Assembly (NCBI GenBank): GCA_017640265.1
Contig: JAGFVZ010000002.1
Location: 1 to 37,450 of the forward strand
DNA length: 37,450 nt
Direction of reading: 5' to 3'
Source of the DNA: Anoxypelagibacter denitrificans
GTDB taxonomy: Bacteria; Pseudomonadota; Alphaproteobacteria; Pelagibacterales; Pelagibacteraceae
A program made the translations under genes and the position numbers. Shown here one piece after another: positions 23,910-32,679 of the stretch; positions within the stretch are counted from its first letter, which is position 1; each line of letters opens with the position of its first letter. Under the pieces are notes generated by a model. It was given only the letters and a program-made list of their open reading frames with translations, was not told where the DNA came from and made no database searches.

Positions 23910-25260
23910 AAACCTAAATTTTTTTAATACTTTATCAAAGAAAAAAGAAAAATTTGTTCCGATAAACAAAAAAAAAATTGGAATGTATGTTTGTGGTCCA
24001 ACAGTTTATGATTTTCCTCATATTGGTAATGCAAGGCCATTAGTAGTTTTTGATGTTTTATTTAGGCTTCTAAAAAAAATTTATGGAGAAAACGAAATTA
24101 CTTATGTTAGAAATATAACAGATGTAGATGACAAAATTATCGAGTCATCAAAAAAAAATAAAAAAAGCATTAATGAACTAACAGAAACTATAACTAAAAG
24201 TTTTCATGAAGATTGCCGATATTTGTATTGCTTAAATCCAACTTTTGAGCCTAAAGCTACTGAACATATTAAGGAAATGATAGGCATGGTTTCGAATTTA
24301 TTAAAAAATAATCATGCTTACGAAAACAAAAATCATGTTTATTTTTCAGTTTCCTCATTTAAAAAATATGGGAAATTATCAAATAAAAACTTTGAACAAC
24401 TTGTGGCCGGGTCAAGAGTAGAAGTTTCTGAATATAAAAAAGATCCACTTGATTTTGTTCTTTGGAAACCTTCAGACGAAAAAGATCCAGGCTGGGATTC
24501 TCCATGGGGTAGAGGACGACCTGGTTGGCATTTAGAATGTTCTGTTATGAGTGAAAAATTTCTAGGTAAGCAATTTGATATACATGGTGGTGGGCTTGAT
24601 CTTGTTTTTCCACATCATGAAAATGAAATTGCACAATCTTGTTGTGCAAACAAAACTGAAAATTTTGCAAATTATTGGCTACATAATGGATTTGTTACTT
24701 TTGATAAAGAAAAAATGTCAAAGTCTATAGGTAATATTGTGACAATAAATAAACTTAGGGAGAACGTAAATGGTCAAGTAGTAAGACTTGCATTGTTAAG
24801 CTCTCATTACAAACAACCATTGGATTGGAATGAAAAATTAATTATAGAAAGTAAAAACACATTAGATAGATGGTATAATCAATGGGAACAAACCCCATCA
24901 GAAAAAATAGAAGATGAAGTATTAGAGCCACTTTTAGAAGATTTAAACACACCAAAATATATAGCAAAATTACATTCTCTTTATGACGAGGTAAAAAAAG
25001 AAAGTAGAATTTCGAAAGTTAAATTTACAACAGCTTGTAATTTAATTGGTTTGCTTGAATCAACTCCTTTAACGTGGAAAGATTTTAAAAAAAATCAATC
25101 TGCAATTGATGAAAATTTTATTAATAAAAAAATTGAAGATAGGAATATTGCGAGAAAAAAAGGAGATTTTAATAAGGCTGATGTTATTAGAAAAGAACTG
25201 GAAGATAATGGTGTGATAATAGAAGACAAACAAGATAAAACTATATGGAAGTATAAATGA
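23902..25260 (+). CDS. cysS: Cysteinyl-tRNA synthetase
   Basis: A complete class I synthetase of 452 residues that charges tRNA-Cys. The HIGH-type motif reads HIGN (40-43) in YVCGPTVYDFPHIGNARP, and the KMSKS loop is intact (271-275, followed by IGN). The zinc ligands of the family are present: C31, C213 (WHLECSVM), H238 and E242 (FPHHENE). The C-terminal anticodon-binding helices end in RKKGDFNKADVIRKELEDNG. The start overlaps nadE by 8 nt and the stop overlaps the cimA start by 4 nt (ATGA), pointing to a single message. Confidence 0.95.
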   Translation: MTENLNFFNTLSKKKEKFVPINKKKIGMYVCGPTVYDFPHIGNARPLVVFDVLFRLLKKIYGENEITYVRNITDVDDKIIESSKKNKKSINELTETITKSFHEDCRYLYCLNPTFEPKATEHIKEMIGMVSNLLKNNHAYENKNHVYFSVSSFKKYGKLSNKNFEQLVAGSRVEVSEYKKDPLDFVLWKPSDEKDPGWDSPWGRGRPGWHLECSVMSEKFLGKQFDIHGGGLDLVFPHHENEIAQSCCANKTENFANYWLHNGFVTFDKEKMSKSIGNIVTINKLRENVNGQVVRLALLSSHYKQPLDWNEKLIIESKNTLDRWYNQWEQTPSEKIEDEVLEPLLEDLNTPKYIAKLHSLYDEVKKESRISKVKFTTACNLIGLLESTPLTWKDFKKNQSAIDENFINKKIEDRNIARKKGDFNKADVIRKELEDNGVIIEDKQDKTIWKYK

Positions 25261-26870
25261 GTAAAGAAAAAATATATATTTTTGATACCACGCTTAGAGA
25301 TGGAGCCCAAACCGAAGGTGTAAACTTCTCTATAGATGATAAAAATAAAATTGCTAGAGCATTATCAGATCTAGGAGTTGATTACTTGGAAGGTGGATGG
25401 CCAGGAGCAAACACTTTAGATACAACTTTTTTTAATAATCCTCCTAAATTAGTAAATACAACTCTTACAGCTTTTGGAATGACAAAAAAAACAGGAAGGA
25501 GTGCAGAAAACGATCCTGGACTTTCTGCTTTATTGAATACAAAAGCTCCAGCAATATGTTTGGTTGGAAAATCCTGGGATTTTCATGTTGATGTAGCCTT
25601 AGGTATTACTAAAGAGGAAAATTTAGAAAACATCAAAGAATCAGCAAAACTGTTTGTCAAAAACAAAAGAGAATTCATGTTTGATGCTGAGCATTTTTTT
25701 GATGGTTATAAAAAAAATCCTGAATATGCATTAAGCTGTATTAAAACAGCTTATAACGAAGGAGCAAGATGGATTGTTCTTTGTGATACAAATGGGGGAA
25801 CTTTACCCCATGAAGTGAGCGAGATTGTTTCTAAAATAAGTAAACAAATTCCCGGTAAAAATCTTGGTATACATGCTCATAATGATACAGAAAATGCGGT
25901 AGCCAATTCTTTAACAGCTATTTTAGCTGGCGCACGTCAAGTTCAAGGAACAATTAATGGACTTGGAGAAAGATGTGGTAATGCTAATTTAATATCGTTA
26001 ATTCCATCTATAGTTTTAAAGAAATCTTTTTCTGATAGTTTTGAAATAAAAATAAATAAAAATAAAATCAAAACTCTGACAGAATGTTCAAGACTTTTGG
26101 ATGAAATATTAAATAGAAAATCAAATAGAAGAGCAGCCTATGTAGGACCTTCGGCCTTTGCTCACAAAGGAGGTTTGCACGTTTCTGCTGTTTCTAAAGA
26201 TCCAAAAACATACGAACATGTTGATCCTAGTTTGGTTGGAAATGTTAGAAATATTATTGTTTCTGATCAAGCTGGCAGATCAAATATCATGTCGAGATTA
26301 AACAAATATGGAATCAAGATTGATAAAAACGATCCAAAAATTCAAACTTTACTGGAAGAGGTCAAGGGTAGAGAGTTTATTGGTTATTCATATGATGGTG
26401 CTGATGCATCATTTGAATTATTGGCAAGAAGGCTTTTAGGAGAAATACCAAAATACCTAACTATTTCTAAATACGATGTTTCTGTTAAAAAAGAATCAAA
26501 AGATAAAATAAATTCTTTTGCAAAGGCACATCTGATGGTTGATGGAAAAGAAATTGTATGTGAAGGCTCAGGAAACGGACCGGTGAACGCGCTAGATAAC
26601 GCTATCAGATCGAACGTTGATAAAGTTGGGAAATATTCAAAGTATTTAAAAGATTTAAAGTTAGTCGATTATAAAGTTAGAATTTTAAATACAGGTACCA
26701 ATGCAACTACTCGAGTTTCTATAGAAAGTACGGATAAAAGTGGAAAAAACTGGTTCACAATAGGTGTATCACCTAACATTATTGAAGCTTCCTTCAAAGC
26801 ACTAATCGATAGTTTGGACTACAAGCTTTACAAAGAGAAAGCTCCCGCAGATATACCATCTAATGATTAA
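25257..26870 (+). CDS. cimA: Citramalate synthase
   Basis: The 537-residue protein of the isopropylmalate/homocitrate synthase family begins with IYIFDTTLRDGAQTEGVNFS, the DRE-TIM barrel signature, followed by DYLEGGWPGAN, the metal-binding GIHAHNDTENAVANS and GTINGLGERCGNANL. A C-terminal LeuA-type allosteric dimer domain covers about residues 405-530. The EGGWPGAN and HKGGLHVSAV segments match the CimA group more closely than LeuA. The enzyme would condense acetyl-CoA and pyruvate to citramalate, giving 2-oxobutyrate for isoleucine without threonine deaminase. It overlaps the methyltransferase gene downstream by 8 nt. Confidence 0.9.
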   Translation: MSKEKIYIFDTTLRDGAQTEGVNFSIDDKNKIARALSDLGVDYLEGGWPGANTLDTTFFNNPPKLVNTTLTAFGMTKKTGRSAENDPGLSALLNTKAPAICLVGKSWDFHVDVALGITKEENLENIKESAKLFVKNKREFMFDAEHFFDGYKKNPEYALSCIKTAYNEGARWIVLCDTNGGTLPHEVSEIVSKISKQIPGKNLGIHAHNDTENAVANSLTAILAGARQVQGTINGLGERCGNANLISLIPSIVLKKSFSDSFEIKINKNKIKTLTECSRLLDEILNRKSNRRAAYVGPSAFAHKGGLHVSAVSKDPKTYEHVDPSLVGNVRNIIVSDQAGRSNIMSRLNKYGIKIDKNDPKIQTLLEEVKGREFIGYSYDGADASFELLARRLLGEIPKYLTISKYDVSVKKESKDKINSFAKAHLMVDGKEIVCEGSGNGPVNALDNAIRSNVDKVGKYSKYLKDLKLVDYKVRILNTGTNATTRVSIESTDKSGKNWFTIGVSPNIIEASFKALIDSLDYKLYKEKAPADIPSND

Positions 26871-27573
26871 TAAAATTGGTTTTGTACTTGTAAAACCACA
26901 ACTAGCCGAAAACATAGGCTTTTGCGCAAGGGGATTAAAAAATTTTGGTTTTACAATTCTTGATTTAGTTCAACCAAGAGATAAATGGCCGAATAAAAAA
27001 GCATTAGTGACAGCTGTAGGTGCAAAAAATATTCTTAACAAAAGTAAAGTATATTCTAATGTACAAAACGCAATAGCAAAATACGATATTGTTTACGCTT
27101 CTACAGCTAGAAGAAGAGATATTAATAAAAAACATCTTTCATTTAGAGATTTTATAAAAAGTATAAAAAAAAATAGAAAAAAAAAAATTGGCATCATGTT
27201 TGGTCCAGAAGCCTCAGGTTTATCTAACGAAGATATTATTTATTCAAATTATATGTTTAAAATTCCAGTAAATAAAAATTTTGAATCTATAAACTTATCA
27301 CATAGTTTAATTATAGTTTGTTTCGAAATATTTAAATTATTAAAACCTTATTATTTAAATAAAGAAAAAAAATTGAAAAATATTGCTAATAAAAAAAAAC
27401 TCAATAAATTAATCATTTTCTTAGAAGACTGTTTAGAAAAAAAGGGATTTTTTTCTCCAAAAGAAAAAAAAAAGAAAATGTTAACTAATCTAAGAAATAT
27501 TTTTGGGAGAATAGAGCTAAATGATAAAGAATTAAGGATTTTATCTAGTGTTTTTAGTAATCTACAAGAGTAA
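26863..27573 (+). CDS. TrmJ-like SPOUT RNA 2'-O-methyltransferase
   Basis: The 236-residue protein starts with FVLVKPQLAENIGFCARGLKNFG, the N-terminal motif of the TrmJ/TrmH group 1 methyltransferases. It has the knotted-fold motifs IMFGPEASGLSNEDI (111-125) and IPVNKNFESINLSHS (134-148). TrmJ methylates the ribose at tRNA position 32; the group also includes other tRNA and rRNA targets, so specificity is inferred. The C-terminal 80 residues are basic, as in TrmJ. It overlaps cimA by 8 nt and lies 38 nt before rpsD. Confidence 0.87.
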   Translation: MINKIGFVLVKPQLAENIGFCARGLKNFGFTILDLVQPRDKWPNKKALVTAVGAKNILNKSKVYSNVQNAIAKYDIVYASTARRRDINKKHLSFRDFIKSIKKNRKKKIGIMFGPEASGLSNEDIIYSNYMFKIPVNKNFESINLSHSLIIVCFEIFKLLKPYYLNKEKKLKNIANKKKLNKLIIFLEDCLEKKGFFSPKEKKKKMLTNLRNIFGRIELNDKELRILSSVFSNLQE

Positions 27574-27601
27574 TTGACAAATATGTTAGAAAGTTTATAA
27601 A
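27574..27601 (+). promoter_or_regulatory. Near-consensus promoter directly before rpsD
   Basis: TTGACA at 27574-27579, starting right after the TAA of the methyltransferase gene, is a perfect -35 box. TATAAA at 27596-27601 follows after 16 nt. Transcription from it would begin around 27607-27609, only a few bases before the rpsD ATG at 27612, so the message would be almost leaderless. An A/T-rich palindrome AAAAGCTTTT lies over the expected start point. Confidence 0.42.
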
Positions 27602-27611
27602 AGCTTTTTTT

Positions 27612-28229
27612 ATGACAAAAAGACTTAATGCCAAGCACAAGGTGGACAGAAGACTTAAGGTAAATTTATGGGGCAGACCCAAAAGTCCATTTAATACTCG
27701 TAACTATCGGCCTGGTCAACACGGTCAAAGTAGAAAATCAAAACCTACAGATTATGGCATGCAGTTAATTGCTAAACAGAAATTAAAATCATACTACGGA
27801 AATATTAATGAGAGACAATTCAGAAATATCTATAGAAAGGCAATAAAAAAAAGAGGTGATACCACTGAAAATTTAGTAGCTCTCTTAGAAACCAGATTAG
27901 ATACAGTTATTTATAGAGCAAAGTTTGCCCCGACAGTTTTTTCTGCACGACAGCTAATTAATCATGGCCACTTCAAAGTAAATAAGAAAAAAGTAAATGT
28001 ATCAAGTTACTTAGTTAAAGAAGAAGATTTGATAGAGGTAAAGGATAAATCAAAATCTTTGATTATTATTGAAGGATGTTTAAACAGCAAAGAAAGAGAT
28101 GTTCCAGAGTATATTCAGTCAGACGGTAAAAATAAAACTGCTAAATTGGTTAGAGTTCCAAAATTTGCTGACATTCCTTATCCTGCACAAATGGAACCAA
28201 AATTGGTTATTGAATATTATTCTAGATAA
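27612..28229 (+). CDS. rpsD: 30S ribosomal protein S4
   Basis: The 205-residue protein is full-length S4. Family segments are RLNAKHKVDRRL, the GQHGQSRKSKPTDYGMQL region, KQKLKSYYGNINERQFRNIY, and the S4 RNA-binding domain with LLETRLDTVIYRAKFAPT and RQLINHGHFKVNKKKVN. The C-terminus ends MEPKLVIEYYSR, which is typical. S4 nucleates 30S assembly on 16S rRNA. The gene is separated from the usual ribosomal protein cluster, as in many alphaproteobacteria. Convergent with grxD, 16 bp apart. Confidence 0.97.
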   Translation: MTKRLNAKHKVDRRLKVNLWGRPKSPFNTRNYRPGQHGQSRKSKPTDYGMQLIAKQKLKSYYGNINERQFRNIYRKAIKKRGDTTENLVALLETRLDTVIYRAKFAPTVFSARQLINHGHFKVNKKKVNVSSYLVKEEDLIEVKDKSKSLIIIEGCLNSKERDVPEYIQSDGKNKTAKLVRVPKFADIPYPAQMEPKLVIEYYSR

Positions 28230-28245
28230 TTAGTTGAGACTATAA

Positions 28246-28566
28246 TTAAATTAACGATTTATTTCTAAGCAGTTCTTTTAATTCTCCTTTTTCAAACATT
28301 TCTTTTACAATATCGCAACCACCAACAAACTCACCCTTGATATATAATTGAGGTATCGTTGGCCAATCCGTATAATCTTTTATTCCTTGTCTGATTTCAT
28401 CGCTTTCTAGAACATTGATACCTTCAAATTTAACTTTTAAATATTTTAAAATATTTGAAACAGCCATTGAGAAACCACACTGAGGAGCCTCAGGCGTTCC
28501 CTTCATGAAAAGGACAATGCCATTTGAATCTATGATGGTTTTAATCTTTTTGTTTATATCATCCAT
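28246..28566 (-). CDS. grxD: Monothiol CGFS glutaredoxin
   Basis: The 106-residue protein has the single-cysteine active site CGFS (C30) after KGTPEAPQ, the K22 that holds glutathione, WPTIPQLYIKGEFVGG with the cis-proline, and GGCDIVKEM. CGFS glutaredoxins carry [2Fe-2S] clusters and form heterocomplexes with BolA proteins. That partnership is mirrored here: the BolA gene overlaps its start by 8 nt upstream on the same strand. Role inferred: iron-sulfur delivery or iron sensing in the cytoplasm. Confidence 0.95.
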   Translation of the reverse strand: MDDINKKIKTIIDSNGIVLFMKGTPEAPQCGFSMAVSNILKYLKVKFEGINVLESDEIRQGIKDYTDWPTIPQLYIKGEFVGGCDIVKEMFEKGELKELLRNKSLI

Positions 28567-28795
28567 TTTTTTCCTCCGTAGTTAACGCAAGAGCATGTAG
28601 CTCATTACCCATTTTGCCCTTTAGAGCTTTATATACCATTTTGTGTTGCTCAACTTTAGACTTACCATTAAAAGTTTTTGAGATTATTTTAGCTGAATAA
28701 TGATTATTATCTCCAGCGGTATCTTTTAGTTCAAGAGCAGCATCAGGAAAGGCACTCATAATCATTGTTGAAATTTCGTTTTTAGTTAATGGCAT
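28559..28795 (-). CDS. BolA family protein
   Basis: A small 78-residue protein with the BolA class II KH fold. It begins PLTKNEISTMIMSAFPDAAL and carries the invariant histidine in VEQHKMVYKAL and the C-terminal LHALALTT. An additional H32 in NNHYSAKII may help bind an iron-sulfur cluster with the adjacent CGFS glutaredoxin. The size and sequence fit the IbaG/YrbA branch. Its 5' end overlaps purL by 14 nt, and its 3' end overlaps grxD by 8 nt. Confidence 0.93.
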   Translation of the reverse strand: MPLTKNEISTMIMSAFPDAALELKDTAGDNNHYSAKIISKTFNGKSKVEQHKMVYKALKGKMGNELHALALTTEEKNG

Positions 28796-30974
28796 TATAT
28801 TTACTATACCACTGATTATTGTAATCGTGAAGGTCTTTCGTTTTTAAACTAAATGTTTTTTCAATTTCAAATATGTCATTTTGTACTTCGGCAATAACTT
28901 CGAAGAAAACACTATTTTGTTTCAAAAATGTTTCAATTTTTTTTAAGTTATTTTTAGAAAATTCAATTAAATATCTTCCCTGATCCTCACCAAAAAAATA
29001 TTCAAAGGAGTTTGTAAGCTTTTTGGGTTTGTATATTTTTAAACCTAAACCTGAAGAAATTGACATTTCAGCTAAGGAGACAAGTATACCTCCTGAAGAA
29101 ATATCATGGACAGACAAGGCCAAATTTTCATTTATTAATTTTAAAACTACTAGGCCATTATTTTTCTCATTAACTAGATTTATTTCTGGTGGCGGCCCAC
29201 CATATATTGAGAAATTTTCTTGAAGAAAAACACTCTGGTCTATATGTCCAAGCGTTTTTCCTACGATCATGATTAAGTTTCCAGATTTTTTTGTTTTAAT
29301 ATTTACAATTTTTTTTAAATTATCTATTACGCCTATACCCCCAATTACAGGTGTGGGAAATATACTTTTGGAATTGGTTTCATTGTAAAAAGAAACGTTT
29401 CCAGAGACTACAGGAAAATTTAAAAATTCACACGCCTCTTTAATTCCATCAACGCACTCAACAAACTCACCCATAATTTTTGGTTTTTCTGGATTTCCAA
29501 AATTTAAACAGTTTGTAATAGCCAATGGTTTAGCTCCTACCGAAATTAGATTTCTCCAATTTTCACAAACAATTTGTTTTCCTCCAGATTTAGGATCGGC
29601 TTTACAATAATTTGCTGAAGAGTCTACCGATATAGCTATGGCTTTATCTTTATTATGGATCCTTACAATGGCAGAGTCCCCACCAGATTTTTGTATAGTA
29701 TCACACATGACGACTTGGTCGTATTGATCTGTAATCCAACTTTTGTTTGAGTGGTTTGGTGAAGACAATATTTTAATAAGAGCATCTTCAATTTTAATTT
29801 TTTTTAAATCTTTTATTTTTACTTTATTTTTTGACAATTTAGATTTAGTCCATTTCCTTTCATACAAAGGGGCTTTGTCAGACAATGCTGGAATAGGAAT
29901 GTCTGCTATTTTTTTATCATCAAAATTTAGTATCAATCTGTTAGTGTTGGTTGTTTTTCCTATTACAACAAAATCTAGATCCCATTTATCAAAAATTTTT
30001 CTTGCCTCTTCTTCCTTTTTATCATCAAGTATAATTAGCATTCGTTCCTGGCTTTCGGACAACATCATTTCATAAGGAGTCATGTTATTTTCACGGCAAG
30101 GCACTTTATTTAAATTTAATTCAATTCCGAGTTTACCCTTTGAAGCCATTTCCACACTGGAAGATGTTAAGCCCGCTGCACCCATATCTTGTATCGATAT
30201 AATAGAATTGTCTTTCATTAATTCTAGACAAGCTTCCAAAAGCAATTTTTCTGCAAAAGGATCTCCCACTTGAACAGTTGGTTTTTTTTCTTCAGAGTTT
30301 TCATCAAATTCTGCCGATGCCATTGTAGCTCCGTGAATACCATCTCTTCCAGTTTTAGAACCAACATAGACCACGGGTTTGTTTATGCCTTTGGCTTCTG
30401 AATAGAAGATTTTATTTTTATTTGCATGACCAATTGCCATTGCGTTTACTAAAATATTTTCGTTGTATGTGCTATTAAATTTAGTTTCACCTCCAACAGT
30501 AGGTATACCAACTGAATTTCCATAACCACCAATCCCAGATACAACACCACTTAATAAGTTTTGAGTTTTTTCGTTTTGAGGTAAGCCAAAATGAATTGAG
30601 TTCATTAGAGCAATAGGTCTTGCGCCCATAGTAAAAACGTCTCTCAATATTCCACCAACACCAGTTGCTGCACCTTGATATGGTTCAATAAACGACGGAT
30701 GGTTGTGACTTTCTATTTTAAAAACTATTGCATCATCGTCTCCTATATCAATAACACCTGCATTTTCACCAGGACCTCGAATTACAATATTGTTTTTGGT
30801 TGGAAGTTTTTTTAAGTGGATTTTTGAAGACTTATAAGAACAATGTTCGTTCCACATTGCAGAAAAAATTCCCAATTCTAATAAATTTGCATCTCTACCC
30901 AAAAGTTCTTTTATTTTTTTATATTCATCTGGTTTTAAACCGTGAGACTCTATTTGATCTTTTGTAACCGTCAT
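28782..30974 (-). CDS. purL: Phosphoribosylformylglycinamidine synthase, large subunit
   Basis: The 730-residue protein is the small (Bacillus-type) PurL, which lacks the fused glutaminase and needs PurQ and PurS. It shows the start LLGRDANLLELGIFSAMWNE, the ATP-binding IESHNHPSFIEPYQGAATGV with GGILRDVFTMGARP, GDPFAEKLL, and the second AIRS-type repeat with KPLAITNCLNFGNPEKP and SVHDISSGGILVSLAEM. It converts FGAR to FGAM with ATP and glutamine-derived ammonia. purQ stops just before it (1 nt gap) and purS overlaps purQ, so the three subunits are made together. Confidence 0.96.
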   Translation of the reverse strand: MTVTKDQIESHGLKPDEYKKIKELLGRDANLLELGIFSAMWNEHCSYKSSKIHLKKLPTKNNIVIRGPGENAGVIDIGDDDAIVFKIESHNHPSFIEPYQGAATGVGGILRDVFTMGARPIALMNSIHFGLPQNEKTQNLLSGVVSGIGGYGNSVGIPTVGGETKFNSTYNENILVNAMAIGHANKNKIFYSEAKGINKPVVYVGSKTGRDGIHGATMASAEFDENSEEKKPTVQVGDPFAEKLLLEACLELMKDNSIISIQDMGAAGLTSSSVEMASKGKLGIELNLNKVPCRENNMTPYEMMLSESQERMLIILDDKKEEEARKIFDKWDLDFVVIGKTTNTNRLILNFDDKKIADIPIPALSDKAPLYERKWTKSKLSKNKVKIKDLKKIKIEDALIKILSSPNHSNKSWITDQYDQVVMCDTIQKSGGDSAIVRIHNKDKAIAISVDSSANYCKADPKSGGKQIVCENWRNLISVGAKPLAITNCLNFGNPEKPKIMGEFVECVDGIKEACEFLNFPVVSGNVSFYNETNSKSIFPTPVIGGIGVIDNLKKIVNIKTKKSGNLIMIVGKTLGHIDQSVFLQENFSIYGGPPPEINLVNEKNNGLVVLKLINENLALSVHDISSGGILVSLAEMSISSGLGLKIYKPKKLTNSFEYFFGEDQGRYLIEFSKNNLKKIETFLKQNSVFFEVIAEVQNDIFEIEKTFSLKTKDLHDYNNQWYSKYNAIN

Positions 30975-30975
30975 A

Positions 30976-31653
30976 TTAGTTCATTAAACTTAAGAATAAT
31001 CCCAATCCATCTTCACCTGATAAAACTTTATCAGCCATTCTTTCAGGATGAGGCATCATTCCCAAAATGTTTTTATTTTTATTAAAAATACCAGCGATAT
31101 TATTTATAGAACCATTTGGATTAGTTTTTAGATTAATATTTCCTTTTTGATCAGAATATTTAAGTGGTATCAGTTCGTTATTCTCTAATTCTTCCAAATG
31201 TTTTTTATCAGTGAAATAATTACCTTCATTGTGCGCAATATTTAATTTTAATATTTCGCCAGTTTTATATTTATTAAAAAATTTGTTCTTATTTGATTGA
31301 ACTTTTACAAAAATGTCTTTTGAAATAAATTTTAATCCAGAATTTCTTAATAGAGCGCCCTGCAACAAACCACATTCAATTAAAATTTGAAATCCATTAC
31401 AGATCCCTAAAATTAAAGAACCTTTTTTCCCGGCGCTAATTACTTCTGATAATATATTAGATTTTGCTGCTATTGCTCCAGATCTTAAGTAATCACCATA
31501 TGAAAAACCTCCGGGAACTACAATTAGATCTGACTTTGGTAGTTCAGTTTCTTTATGCCAAATCATTGAATTCTTGAATTGTAGTTTCTCTAGAGCTACA
31601 GCAACATCTCTATCGCAATTTGATCCTGGAAAAACTATGACAGATGATTTCAT
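30976..31653 (-). CDS. purQ: Phosphoribosylformylglycinamidine synthase, glutaminase subunit
   Basis: The 225-residue class I glutamine amidotransferase has the nucleophile in LGICNGFQIL (C85), and H202/E204 in MMPHPERM complete the triad. VIVFPGSNCDRD at the N-terminus and PGGFSYGDYLRSGAIA (48-63) are PurQ-specific. It feeds ammonia to PurL. It overlaps the upstream purS stop by 4 nt. Confidence 0.96.
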   Translation of the reverse strand: MKSSVIVFPGSNCDRDVAVALEKLQFKNSMIWHKETELPKSDLIVVPGGFSYGDYLRSGAIAAKSNILSEVISAGKKGSLILGICNGFQILIECGLLQGALLRNSGLKFISKDIFVKVQSNKNKFFNKYKTGEILKLNIAHNEGNYFTDKKHLEELENNELIPLKYSDQKGNINLKTNPNGSINNIAGIFNKNKNILGMMPHPERMADKVLSGEDGLGLFLSLMN

Positions 31654-31892
31654 TCTGCTTTTTTTATTTTAAAATCTTCAATAATCTGATTTGCCAGTAA
31701 CTTTTCACACATTTCTTTAACCTGAGCTTCAGACTTTGCAGAATCTTTTTCATTCATGTCTATCTCAAAGAATTTTCCTTGTCTTACTTGATTTAAGTTT
31801 TTGATTCCCATATTTTTTAGCGTTTGTCCCACCACTTTACCTTGTGGATCAAGTACATCTTTTTTCAAAGTGACTGTAACTGCGAATTTCAA
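31650..31892 (-). CDS. purS: Phosphoribosylformylglycinamidine synthase, PurS subunit
   Basis: The 80-residue protein begins MKFAVTVTLKKDVLDPQGKV and continues GQTLKNMGIKNLNQVRQGKF, the standard PurS sequence. It bridges PurL and PurQ in the three-part FGAM synthase complex. Placed between purC (1 nt gap) and purQ (4 nt overlap) in the order needed for the complex. Confidence 0.95.
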   Translation of the reverse strand: MKFAVTVTLKKDVLDPQGKVVGQTLKNMGIKNLNQVRQGKFFEIDMNEKDSAKSEAQVKEMCEKLLANQIIEDFKIKKAE

Positions 31893-31893
31893 A

Positions 31894-32679
31894 TTATTTT
31901 TTTTTAATACTTATTGATGTGGGTTTTTTAAAGTTTACTTCACTAACATTTGTTGTTTCAGGCATAATACCCAACCTTCGAGCAACTTCTTGATATGCTT
32001 GAATGATATTTCCTAAATCTTTTCTAAATCTATCTTTATCTAATTTTCTTTCACTCTTAACATCCCAAAGTCTACATGTATCAGGGCTTATTTCGTCGGC
32101 TAGAATAACCTCTTTCTTTTCTCCCTCCCATACTCTTCCAAATTCTAGTTTAAAGTCTACAAGTTTGATTCCAACTCCTCTAAACATTCCAGTCATAAAA
32201 TCATTTATTCTGAAGGTCATATTTTCAATAATTTTAAGTTCGCTTTCTGTTGCCCAATTAAATGCAAGTATATGTTCCTTAGCAACCAAAGGATCACCCA
32301 ACTCATCTTTTTTGTAGCAATATTCTAGCAAAGGTTTTTCCAAAATTGTTCCATCAGGAATATCTAGTCTCTTTGTTAACGAGCCAGTTGCTATGTTTCT
32401 CACTATTACCTCTATCGGTATAATTTCAACTAATTTGATTAGTTGTTCACGCATATTTAGTCTTTTAATTAGGTGAGTTTTAATACCAACTTGATTTAAA
32501 TTTTGTAAAATGTGTTCAGAAATTCGATTATTAAGAACTCCCTTTCCTTCAACATTAGCTTTTTTTTGATTATTAAAAGCTGTCGCATCATCTTTAAAAT
32601 GCTGAATAGCTAAACTTTTATCTTTGGTTTCGTATAGAATTTTAGCTTTGCCCTCGTAAATTTTTTTTCCCTTATTCAT
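31894..32679 (-). CDS. purC: Phosphoribosylaminoimidazole-succinocarboxamide synthase (SAICAR synthetase)
   Basis: The 261-residue enzyme joins aspartate to CAIR. Motifs are KIYEGKAKILYET at the N-terminus, IPIEVIVRNIATGSL, VDFKLEFGR and LADEISPDTCRLWD. Length is slightly above the Bacillus enzyme. Overlaps purB by 4 nt upstream and lies one base from purS downstream, in an adenine-branch and IMP-pathway operon. Confidence 0.95.
   Translation of the reverse strand: MNKGKKIYEGKAKILYETKDKSLAIQHFKDDATAFNNQKKANVEGKGVLNNRISEHILQNLNQVGIKTHLIKRLNMREQLIKLVEIIPIEVIVRNIATGSLTKRLDIPDGTILEKPLLEYCYKKDELGDPLVAKEHILAFNWATESELKIIENMTFRINDFMTGMFRGVGIKLVDFKLEFGRVWEGEKKEVILADEISPDTCRLWDVKSERKLDKDRFRKDLGNIIQAYQEVARRLGIMPETTNVSEVNFKKPTSISIKKK

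Noticed and set aside
27596..27611. Intrinsic terminator after the TrmJ-like gene (AAAAGCTTTT followed by T residues)
   Set aside because: The palindrome has no loop, so a hairpin cannot form as needed, and the segment overlaps a good -10 box.
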